Positions 10,147 through 17,575 of a stretch of DNA of 64,000 bases are shown in pieces. A program made the position numbers and the translations under genes. This DNA comes from Aquimarina sp. BL5 (GTDB lineage Bacteria; Bacteroidota; Bacteroidia; Flavobacteriales; Flavobacteriaceae). The notes under the pieces are model-generated. The model had not been told where the DNA came from. It saw only the letters and a list, made by a program, of their open reading frames with translations, and ran no database searches. Position 1 is the stretch's first letter. Every line of letters starts with the position of its first letter. The stretch is taken from contig NZ_CP031963.1 in NCBI RefSeq assembly GCF_003443675.1, forward strand, positions 5,430,501 to 5,494,500, written 5' to 3'.

Positions 10147-10368
10147 TTAATAAGAAAGACACTTTCCAGATCTTCCTCCACCAATTGATCCCATATAAGC
10201 AGGAGCAAAGTCACAAGTCAAGTCTGTTAAAGGATACCATCCGTGTACACATCGAGGTAAATTACAAGTAGGAAGTTCATATCCTCCATATCCTCCAGAA
10301 ATAGTTTTACTTTCTTCTTTACTCAACAGTTGGGCATCTTTAATCCTGTTTAAAAAATCTTTTTTCAT
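10147..10368 (-). CDS. Double-glycine leader peptide precursor A
   Basis: A 73-residue precursor. The leader (1-26) has the Bacteroidota GG-leader form LLSKEESKTISGG, with cleavage expected after Gly26. A second GG at 28-29 is a less likely site. The 47-residue core is rich in Gly, Tyr and Pro and has four cysteines at 35, 40, 52 and 70. Positions 35 and 40 match precursor B exactly. There are Ser and Thr residues (34, 48, 51, 61, 67, 72) that could carry a sugar. It is followed after 19 bases by its cognate enzyme gene. Function (bacteriocin, signal or other) cannot be told from sequence. Confidence 0.85.
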   Translation of the reverse strand: MKKDFLNRIKDAQLLSKEESKTISGGYGGYELPTCNLPRCVHGWYPLTDLTCDFAPAYMGSIGGGRSGKCLSY

Positions 10369-10861
10369 TTTGATAAATTTTAATTGTTCACCTACTCATT
10401 AGCTTTTCGGTTTCCGCTTTTTGTTTGATGAGAAGTCATAATTTTCAGACATTAACTCTCAATCGGTCTGCGGTTGCGCAACCTAAAGATTTATTATTCG
10501 AATTAATTTGCATTTGCAACTACAAACCAAATTGAATAACAAATGATTATTATTTAATTTTATTCATAAAATATTACGGATTGTGCTGTAATTGTTTTAT
10601 AAAAACTGGGATTTTTTCTGTTTGTTATTTGAAATTATGAGAAAAATATAAGAATGACTTGCTTTTTTTATGGCATCACCTCACTATTACGTTTTCGTGT
10701 TGATAAATTTTGGTTTATAATAGATTCAATTCACAAAATTTTAACAAATAAGACTCGTTTTTCTGTGCTGAACGATTTGGTCTCACCAATTAATATTTTA
10801 GGATTTTTAAACAGTTTTATAATAGATGTATTGCGGAGTTTTTATAAGGTAAAGAGCTTTA
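10369..10861. other. 493-bp gene-free stretch upstream of precursor A
   Basis: It lies between the end of the enzyme B gene and the start of precursor A, both on the minus strand, so it probably holds a separate promoter for precursor A. I see no clear TAnnTTTG box. A perfect 12-bp palindrome, GGTTGCGCAACC (10472-10483), sits in an unusually GC-rich patch about 110 bases upstream of the precursor A start. The 86-codon plus-strand frame at 10654-10914 overlaps the end of enzyme B, has no recognisable product and is taken as chance. Confidence 0.6.
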
Positions 10862-12139
10862 TTAATGGGTGCTTATGGGCTGTAGGATTTCTAATAACAT
10901 TGTTTTGTCCATAACAAAAGAAATAAGTTTGTCTTTCAATGTTTCCTTATTAGTGTTTTTAAGAAAAGTTTCATCTTCAGACAAGCCTTCATAAAGCTGA
11001 TTGATAGTTGTAGGTTCTTCAAAGTATAACAAGATGATGTTCCAATCTTTAAGTTCTTGTCGTTGAAAATTCTTGGTTTGCGGTATTATATGTTCTAAAA
11101 AGTAAGAGTCGTTTTCTTCAATTATTTTACATAAAGGATTCAGTTTAAAAGTTGTATTACTAATATCATCTACTGACTTATTAGACACCCAATCATAGAG
11201 GTTAAATAGAAAATCCATTCTTTCAGGAGTTATATCACTCTGAAATGAGTTTTCGTCAAAGTACTTAGCGAGTCTATTATTAAGTTTATCGTAAAATTCT
11301 GGGAAATGATATTTTAATCTTGCTTCAACTTGTTCACAAGCGAAAAATGATTTTTTAGCATATCCAATACAATGTACATATTGAGATTGAAAAGGAACTG
11401 TATGAAAATTAATAACTTTGGAGAAATCGGAATCAACATTTTCTAAATAATAAGACACGGGGATATTGTTTTTTTCGGCTATAGCAAACGCTAATTGCTG
11501 TTCAAATATAGTATTGAAAATCCCTATATCTATTTTATAAAGTAGGTGGTCATTTTTTTCTATGAACTCAAGGACTTGTTCTTTTAGTTTTTTAAAAAAA
11601 TGAGTTTCTTGCCCTCCAATTATTCCTGCATTGAGGGCGTGTATTCCTTTATTTTTATACAGTGAATTAATTAGTTCTGTTGGGATCCAATCAAAATTGA
11701 TAAAAACATCATTGAGTGCTTCCTCATACGCTGGAAAATTTATTTCAGCATTTTGAGCAAATAGGGGAGAAGTAGTAAGAAGTTCAGGTAATTTTTTCCA
11801 AATAAACACATCAGAATCACAATGTATAAAAGGTTCGTTCTGTTCGGCATATGTAAATATTTTTCCTAAAGCCCATAGTTTAGAATTGTATTTATCTATT
11901 TGATCAAGAGTTATGTGTACATTGGTATATGGAATATTTAAAATATCTATTAACAAATGTTTGCCGTCTGCATCGGTATATAACTCTACTTGGTCATAAA
12001 ATTGTTTAAAAGTAAGACAACTTAGAGCTTGACTATAAAAGGCATGTTTTTGATGTAGCCATCCACCTTTATATCTTGAGTTAGGATCTTCAGATTTATT
12101 ATTACTTGGTTTTGACCAGAAACTTTGTATTACCTTCAT
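10862..12139 (-). CDS. GT8-like glycosyltransferase candidate with C-terminal RRE-like region (enzyme B)
   Basis: 425 residues, a paralogue of the product of 8844-10127 along its whole length. It keeps DxD (Asp108-Ser-Asp110 in IHCDSDVFIW), LNAGIIGG (169-176) and HCIGYAKK (His256, Gly259, Lys262), plus the N-terminal VIQSFWSKP segment. The C-terminal ~95 residues again show the PqqD/RRE-like order of strands and helices (LKDWNIILLYFEEPTTINQL, then KLISFVMDKTMLLEIL). It is preceded by precursor B with a hairpin between the two genes. The proposed role is modification of precursor B. Catalysis and sugar donor are inferred only from motifs. Confidence 0.6.
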   Translation of the reverse strand: MKVIQSFWSKPSNNKSEDPNSRYKGGWLHQKHAFYSQALSCLTFKQFYDQVELYTDADGKHLLIDILNIPYTNVHITLDQIDKYNSKLWALGKIFTYAEQNEPFIHCDSDVFIWKKLPELLTTSPLFAQNAEINFPAYEEALNDVFINFDWIPTELINSLYKNKGIHALNAGIIGGQETHFFKKLKEQVLEFIEKNDHLLYKIDIGIFNTIFEQQLAFAIAEKNNIPVSYYLENVDSDFSKVINFHTVPFQSQYVHCIGYAKKSFFACEQVEARLKYHFPEFYDKLNNRLAKYFDENSFQSDITPERMDFLFNLYDWVSNKSVDDISNTTFKLNPLCKIIEENDSYFLEHIIPQTKNFQRQELKDWNIILLYFEEPTTINQLYEGLSEDETFLKNTNKETLKDKLISFVMDKTMLLEILQPISTH

Positions 12140-12180
12140 TTTTTTATTTTCTTACTGATGCTTGTGCGTTTTTATTTTTA

Positions 12181-12213
12181 AAAAACTAAAGACCCTTCAA
12201 CAGAAGAGCCTTT
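12181..12213 (-). terminator. Attenuating hairpin between precursor B and enzyme B
   Basis: Read on the minus strand, AAAGGCTCTTC-TGTT-GAAGGGTCTTT pairs over 11 positions (two G-U pairs in RNA) and is followed by AGTTTTT. It lies 21 bases after the precursor B stop, so part of the transcripts should end here. That would give more precursor than enzyme, a common arrangement in peptide clusters. Confidence 0.6.
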
Positions 12214-12233
12214 GTTTTTTTGATACATTTTAA

Positions 12234-12467
12234 TTATCCCCAACAGTATAAAGACGGATTTGGTCTGTACACATAAAGACTCCAGCTTCCATTAGATGTA
12301 GGACAACCAGGTTTGGAGGCGCGTCCAGCTTTATTTTGATCACCTCCACAGATGATAAATGAACAATTTCCTGCACCAAAAGATCCGTCATATCCTCCTA
12401 CAATAGTTTTAGTTTCTTTCTTAGAAAGAACTGACGCTTTGATTTTTTGCAAAATGTCTTTTCTCAT
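12234..12467 (-). CDS. Double-glycine leader peptide precursor B
   Basis: A 77-residue precursor. The leader 1-25 ends VLSKKETKTIVGG, the same leader type as precursor A, with cleavage expected after Gly25. The 52-residue core is rich in Gly, Ser, Asn and Pro and has cysteines at 35, 40, 55 and 75. The first two positions equal those of precursor A although the surrounding core sequence differs, so the cysteine frame is what is conserved. It is the first gene of a precursor/enzyme pair. Several Ser and Thr residues between Cys40 and Cys75 could carry a modification. Biological activity is unknown. Confidence 0.85.
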   Translation of the reverse strand: MRKDILQKIKASVLSKKETKTIVGGYDGSFGAGNCSFIICGGDQNKAGRASKPGCPTSNGSWSLYVYRPNPSLYCWG

Positions 12468-12551
12468 AATTACATTGTTTTAAATTAATAATGATTTGTA
12501 TAGTATACTATTACTCTATAATACGATTAAACCGTAATATGTTATATGGGG

Positions 12552-12594
12552 AAATATCACTTAAACGTTGTAGTGTTGATAATAAATATCACTT
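12552..12594. promoter_or_regulatory. Direct repeats and palindrome upstream of precursor B
   Basis: Two exact copies of AAATATCACTT start 32 bases apart (12552-12562 and 12584-12594), about three helical turns. Overlapping them is an interrupted palindrome, CACTTAAACGTTGTAGTG (12558-12575; arms CACT-nn-AAC / GTT-nn-AGTG). The site lies about 85-125 bases upstream of the precursor B start codon. This suggests a regulator binding in register, but no regulator gene is recognisable in the cluster. Confidence 0.4.
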
Positions 12595-12613
12595 TATGAT
12601 TTTTTTAAGAAAA

Positions 12614-13261
12614 TTACAGTAGTTCTCTCGTCCAATTGGTATTTTTTTTGATAACTCTAGCAGGAATTCCTCCTGCAATTGAATTATTAGGAATATTTTT
12701 TGTCACTATTGCCCCCATGCTTATGACACTATGATTCCCGATGTGAACACCTTTAAGAACTTTGACGTGTGCTCCAATCCATACGTGATCTCCAATGCTA
12801 ACGCTTTTTGCTTGATTAATCCTTTTGTTACTTTCCATATCAATTATGCTATGCGAATCGCTTGTGCGTATAGAAATGTTGTCAGAGAACATACAATCAT
12901 CTCCAATAATAATACTGTTATCATCTTCTGTAGCTGCTATATGAGCCCATTCAATAGTAGTTTTTGCTCCTATAATAATTTTGCAATTAGTATGTTCTAA
13001 CCAAAACATCCCTCCACTTATTCTACATTCTGATCCTATTTCTAAGTAATGATTGTCTCCTTGAATATTGATTACTATGTTCGAGATATTACAATCTTTT
13101 TTGATCAATACCTTATTGTTATTTCCATTTATGGTGATATTAAGATGAAATAAGTAATCACTTTGTTTTTCAATAATATTGTTATTTCCAACAATAAGAT
13201 CAGTTGGTGGAATAGGGTTGTGTGTTTTTTTATCGAATATTTTTTTGAAAGTTCTAATCAT
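12614..13261 (-). CDS. Left-handed beta-helix (hexapeptide-repeat) O-acyltransferase
   Basis: 215 residues of hexapeptide repeats such as IGDHVWIGAHVKVLKGVHIG, with the usual C-terminal GGIPARVI segment of the maltose/galactoside/capsule O-acetyltransferase group. His in the ADHSI-like stretch (SDSHSIID) may be the catalytic base. It has no signal peptide and is cytoplasmic. It lies 146 bases upstream of precursor B on the same strand and could acetylate a sugar attached to the peptides, or be an unrelated passenger. Acyl-CoA:sugar transfer is family knowledge; its part in the cluster is inference. Confidence 0.8.
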   Translation of the reverse strand: MIRTFKKIFDKKTHNPIPPTDLIVGNNNIIEKQSDYLFHLNITINGNNNKVLIKKDCNISNIVINIQGDNHYLEIGSECRISGGMFWLEHTNCKIIIGAKTTIEWAHIAATEDDNSIIIGDDCMFSDNISIRTSDSHSIIDMESNKRINQAKSVSIGDHVWIGAHVKVLKGVHIGNHSVISMGAIVTKNIPNNSIAGGIPARVIKKNTNWTRELL

Positions 13262-13403
13262 GTGATTAATAATATTGCGTTTTTGAGAGAGGAAATGCTT
13301 GATAGATACGTGTTTTTTTACAGAAAGATTTTTGGTCTATTATTAAGAAGAAATTCTTGAGTTGTAGTGTAATGTAATTTCTTCGATAGAATAGTTCAAA
13401 ATT

Positions 13404-13440
13404 CATAAAAAAAGGGAGCATTCCGTAGAAACTCCCTTTT
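13404..13440 (-). terminator. Terminator after the secreted amylase gene
   Basis: The 9-bp inverted repeat AAAAGGGAG / CTCCCTTTT has a 13-base loop. On the minus strand it is followed by a T-run (complement of the A-run at 13407-13413). It lies 29 bases after the stop codon at 13469. Confidence 0.75.
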
Positions 13441-13468
13441 AAATAAGACTAAATATAGTTCTTGAAAT

Positions 13469-16255
13469 TTAATTCAAACTAAGTTTAGTAGTGGCTATTC
13501 CTTTTTCGTTTTGGATTTGTACCAAGTACAATCCTCTGGATAATTCTCCAATGTCAAAACTTGTTCCTGGTTGGAAATCACCTTCGAATTTTTTGGCTAA
13601 TGCTCCTGTAATGGTGTATACAGATACTTTTTGTACCGATTCATTAATACTAAAAGCTGTTTGTGCTGGATTAGGATACGCATCAAAACTATTACCGTTA
13701 ATAAAATCCTGAACACCTAAAGTAACTGACTCCTGATTTCCAAAAACCTTAAATTCACCTGGTTGTAGTGTAATAAGAGCGTTTACATCTGTTACGGTAA
13801 TGGTCTCACCTGTTTCACTTAATAAATCATACCAAGTACCCGTTTCCTGGAAAGTTGGATTAATATCAATAGGCTCTACATCAAAGTTACCAATAATTGT
13901 AACATGTTTAAGCTCATCTCCAGTAGCTGAATCATCCGTTAGTTGAATTTTTTTAGATGTGGCAGAAGCAACAGATAATGTGAAATTATCGGTTTTAAAT
14001 ATCTTCTCATTCAACTTTAATCTAATTAATTTGGTATATGCATCATATATATCGGTTCTATCAGTAACATTTAGATAATCCCAACGAATAGGTTTGGGGT
14101 TAGTTCTACACGATTCGTCAATAGTACTATCCTCGCATCGATTGATACTAAAACCATAACCTAGTTCTCCAAATTGCCAGATCATTTTTGGACCTGGAAT
14201 AGTAAAATAAAAAGCTCCTGCAAGTTCTACTCTATCTAATGCGGTAGATAAATCTGTCACATCATACGTTGGTGCGTTGGTGTCATTACCAAACTGAACA
14301 TTTTTATACATTAATCGTTCTTCATCGTGACTTTCCATATAACTAATATTAGATGGAGTTGTCCAACCACGTGATAAATAGGATACTGATTGGAAATTAG
14401 AATCTCCATACCCCATAGTGGCCTGATTATAATTAAAGTTGCTATTTCCCCAAACGAGCATACCTTCATTTATTAATAAAGTTTCTTCAGTATTCGGAGC
14501 AAAATGTTCTAAAATTACATAAGCATTAGGATCTACTGCTTGTATAGCCGTATTCATTCTGGTTAATATATCAATACGACTCTGATCAAAACCGCCTCCA
14601 TCACCGATGGTATTTGTAAATCCTTTAGTAAAATCAAATCTAAATCCATCTACATTGTATTCGGTTAACCAATATTCATTCAATCTGTCCATGTAATCCT
14701 CTGTAGCTGTAGATTCGTGATCAATGTCATTAAAGAATGAAAAAGTTGGATTAGAATCAGTCTCTCTAAATATTGGATTTGCAGCAGTTGCTTGTCCATT
14801 GTAACAACCGTTACAATCATTCCACATTCTATAGTATGGATTTTGACCGGTAGCATGGTTGTATACCACATCTAGTATTACTGCGATTCCTCTGGCATGA
14901 CATTCGTCTACGAATTCTTTAAACGCAGTAGGAGTACCATAATATTTATCCAATGCCATATGGAAAGAAGGGTTGTAACCCCAACTATTGTTTCCATCAA
15001 ATTCTGAAACTGGCATTAATTCAATAGCATTAATACCTAAATCTTGTAAATAATCAAGTCTTGATTTTACCGCATCGAATGAATGTAATGCATCAAAATC
15101 ACGAATCAATAACTCATATATTACTAAGTCAGTAACTTCTGGTCTTTGGAAATTAGTCGTCTGCCATACATATTCAGCCTCACCGGTCTTAAACCAGGAT
15201 ACGGCATCATTGGTTTTACCATTTGGATAGCTAGGTAAATTAGGAAACGTAGTATCATCTATAAATCCATCATTAAACTCAGATAATATCAATGTAGAGT
15301 AGGGGTCAGCAACAGAGATAGAAGCATCTACTACATATTGATATAATATGTCTGCATTATTTGGTAAGTTATCTAATGTAATCCAGAATCGATCTTGAGC
15401 ACTATCTTTATTTAATAGATACGCATTATCAAGAGCCCAGTCATTACCATTAAAATTTCCTTTTACATGAACAAAGTTTTTTCCTGGTGCGTATAGTACT
15501 AAAGTAGCAGAAGTTCCATCTAAATTTAGTCCGTCTTTCATTCCTGCTGGAACAGGTGCTTCATTATTAACGGGAGTTGTAATGGCAGAGAAAGTCTCTG
15601 ATAATGAATTAGAAGTTCCTGATTCTGTTGCTACAAGTTCAAAACTTACACCTTCGGTAATAGTATAATTAGTAGTGTAGTTCGTTATTCCGGCTTGTGT
15701 ATCCACAGAAGCTCCGTTCGCAAAAAGTTCGAAGTCTGCATTTAAGGTTGTAGTTGCAGTAATTGTTAAGTCATTTCCACTATCAATGATGCTCACAGAT
15801 TCTGTAGGTGCATCTAAAGCGAGCTGAAAGATACCAACTTCGACTATATTATCTTGGGTTTTGTTATCTCCGGTACCATCCTGAGCTTTTGCTAACATCC
15901 CGATACGATCAATTCCCGTAGCACCATAAAAGATTGTGGGTGTTAGGGTGATAGAGTACGTGCCATTTCCATTGTCAGTAAAGATTTGTGGTTGAGCACT
16001 ATTCGATGAGTCTGTCCAATCTCCATTATTAGGGGAATTAATTGCAGCAGTAGTTGTTGGGCTATCAAAGTACCAAGCCCATAGATATAGGTCTGTTGTT
16101 CCCCAAACACTAAGGTCCACTCCAGATACTGTAATAGTGATTTCATCACCTTCGTTAAAGGCAGATGGTGTAATTGTGAAAGTTGCATTTTGTTGTTGCG
16201 CATTGGACATCATCAGTCCCAGAAAGAACACAAATACTAAAGTAAATTTTTTCAT
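13469..16255 (-). CDS. T9SS-secreted GH13 alpha-amylase with N-terminal accessory domains
   Basis: 928 residues. A signal peptide (1-19, MMSNAQ) is followed by two immunoglobulin-like modules (about 25-225) and a CBM48-like domain (about 235-350). The GH13 catalytic barrel spans about 375-750 and has GFRFDFTKGF (nucleophile about Asp541), VILEHF (acid/base Glu) and SHDEER (transition-state Asp). The last ~75 residues form a type A T9SS sorting domain with YPNP...GLYLVQI. It should be cell-surface bound or released and attack starch outside the cell, feeding SusCD. It is the last gene of the minus-strand sus operon, with a hairpin separating it from susE. Confidence 0.93.
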   Translation of the reverse strand: MKKFTLVFVFFLGLMMSNAQQQNATFTITPSAFNEGDEITITVSGVDLSVWGTTDLYLWAWYFDSPTTTAAINSPNNGDWTDSSNSAQPQIFTDNGNGTYSITLTPTIFYGATGIDRIGMLAKAQDGTGDNKTQDNIVEVGIFQLALDAPTESVSIIDSGNDLTITATTTLNADFELFANGASVDTQAGITNYTTNYTITEGVSFELVATESGTSNSLSETFSAITTPVNNEAPVPAGMKDGLNLDGTSATLVLYAPGKNFVHVKGNFNGNDWALDNAYLLNKDSAQDRFWITLDNLPNNADILYQYVVDASISVADPYSTLILSEFNDGFIDDTTFPNLPSYPNGKTNDAVSWFKTGEAEYVWQTTNFQRPEVTDLVIYELLIRDFDALHSFDAVKSRLDYLQDLGINAIELMPVSEFDGNNSWGYNPSFHMALDKYYGTPTAFKEFVDECHARGIAVILDVVYNHATGQNPYYRMWNDCNGCYNGQATAANPIFRETDSNPTFSFFNDIDHESTATEDYMDRLNEYWLTEYNVDGFRFDFTKGFTNTIGDGGGFDQSRIDILTRMNTAIQAVDPNAYVILEHFAPNTEETLLINEGMLVWGNSNFNYNQATMGYGDSNFQSVSYLSRGWTTPSNISYMESHDEERLMYKNVQFGNDTNAPTYDVTDLSTALDRVELAGAFYFTIPGPKMIWQFGELGYGFSINRCEDSTIDESCRTNPKPIRWDYLNVTDRTDIYDAYTKLIRLKLNEKIFKTDNFTLSVASATSKKIQLTDDSATGDELKHVTIIGNFDVEPIDINPTFQETGTWYDLLSETGETITVTDVNALITLQPGEFKVFGNQESVTLGVQDFINGNSFDAYPNPAQTAFSINESVQKVSVYTITGALAKKFEGDFQPGTSFDIGELSRGLYLVQIQNEKGIATTKLSLN

Positions 16256-16274
16256 GACGTTATGTATTTAAAGT

Positions 16275-16307
16275 AAAAGGGCTGTTATTAAATATAACAG
16301 CCCTTTT
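16275..16307 (-). terminator. Intercistronic hairpin between susE-like gene and amylase
   Basis: A perfect 14-bp stem (AAAAGGGCTGTTAT / ATAACAGCCCTTTT) has a 5-base loop. The run of T after it is short in either direction (four bases, part of the stem), so it may act as a partial terminator or an mRNA-stabilising 3' end. Confidence 0.65.
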
Positions 16308-16321
16308 GTATTTATTTTTGA

Positions 16322-17536
16322 TTATTGTAACTCTGCGGAATAAGAATATCCTCTTGGGTTACTTAAATCAAGAGTAACCAAATAAGTACCATCGGCATCA
16401 ACAGATAAATTAGGTCCGTTAAAGTCCATAGACCCATCATTTCCAGCATCTCCTCCTAAGTTTAATGCCCAATCATCATTTGCTCTAAACTTAAACTCTC
16501 CAGCACTAAGATTAATGGTAATTGTCCATACTTGCGTTGTTGCATCATATGTCATATCGTGATCGTTTCCAGGCACACCTTCGGTTCCTCCAGCTGGCCA
16601 TCCTAGTGGAGTAGCACCACCAACTAAGGCCCATTCTGAAGGTTCTATACTATATGTAATGTTAGCTGCATCAGTAAGATCAGCTTTTACTAAATAATAG
16701 CCAGCAACAGAACCTGCAGGTAACCCACAATCTACTCCACCTCCTTCAAGTAAAAGCTCAGAATAGGATCCATTACTAGCTCCAGCATCACCATAAGCTC
16801 CATCAAAACTAGTAGTGCTAGGTAAGAATTTATAATTAGCACCTGCATCATTAAAGAATACAAAACCTTCATATTGTGTATCTTCTTCATCTCTAGCCTG
16901 AATTGCCGGTGCATTTTCAGATGGAGTCCAGTTTGCACCATATCCACTTGCTTCTAAAAAGCTCCCAACTACATATAGTTTTGGAAATTCTATTTCTTCT
17001 ATTACTGGTTCTGGTAGCGAAACAACAACAGGCTGAATATCAGAAAGAATTTCTTGTCCTCCTTGAGATCCAACAGTAGCTCTTAATCTAACAAAAAGTT
17101 CTCCAGCATTATTAGGAATTGGCTCTCCATCAGCATCTAATACTGGGTCTCCGTTTTCATCTGTAGTAAATGTTTCAGGATCGTTATCTAATCCAGCCGA
17201 ATTAGCAAATTCAATCATTCTAGATACAGTAATAGGTAAGTTGTTTTCTTGTGTACTCCCTAAAACCTGAATGTCGTCAAAGGTAGAAGTGATAGAGCCT
17301 TGTAATTCATAAGTAACAGGTGTATCTACACCAAAGTCTGGAGATTCCCAAACAAACCTTTCTGCAAGATTACTAGCGGTTTCATCAGTTAATACATATT
17401 GAGAAGAAAATGTGTTAACAAAACTAACTCCTTCTGGATCAGGTTGTGCAGTGAATATTAATTGATCGTCGTCTGTACAAGCATTGAAACTGATTACAGT
17501 AACAAAAGCTAATAATAATATTGATATTTTTTTCAT
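16322..17536 (-). CDS. susE: SusE/SusF-like starch-binding outer-membrane lipoprotein
   Basis: 404 residues. A lipoprotein signal ends at FNAC (Cys20), followed by Asp-rich TDDD, a typical surface-export context in this phylum. An N-terminal SusE domain (about 30-170) is followed by two C-terminal carbohydrate-binding modules of the SusE/F type (around FPKLYVVGSF and EWALVGGATP). It helps hold maltooligosaccharides at the surface next to SusCD. It lies 39 bases after susD. The symbol is by position and family; sequence conservation in this family is low. Confidence 0.85.
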   Translation of the reverse strand: MKKISILLLAFVTVISFNACTDDDQLIFTAQPDPEGVSFVNTFSSQYVLTDETASNLAERFVWESPDFGVDTPVTYELQGSITSTFDDIQVLGSTQENNLPITVSRMIEFANSAGLDNDPETFTTDENGDPVLDADGEPIPNNAGELFVRLRATVGSQGGQEILSDIQPVVVSLPEPVIEEIEFPKLYVVGSFLEASGYGANWTPSENAPAIQARDEEDTQYEGFVFFNDAGANYKFLPSTTSFDGAYGDAGASNGSYSELLLEGGGVDCGLPAGSVAGYYLVKADLTDAANITYSIEPSEWALVGGATPLGWPAGGTEGVPGNDHDMTYDATTQVWTITINLSAGEFKFRANDDWALNLGGDAGNDGSMDFNGPNLSVDADGTYLVTLDLSNPRGYSYSAELQ

Positions 17537-17575
17537 TTTGTAACTATTTTACGTTATGATTTTTATAATGTGTTA

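Noticed and set aside
10654..10914. 86-codon plus-strand frame in the peptide cluster gap
   Set aside because: It overlaps the end of enzyme B on the opposite strand, has low-complexity hydrophobic content, no recognisable motif and no evident promoter.
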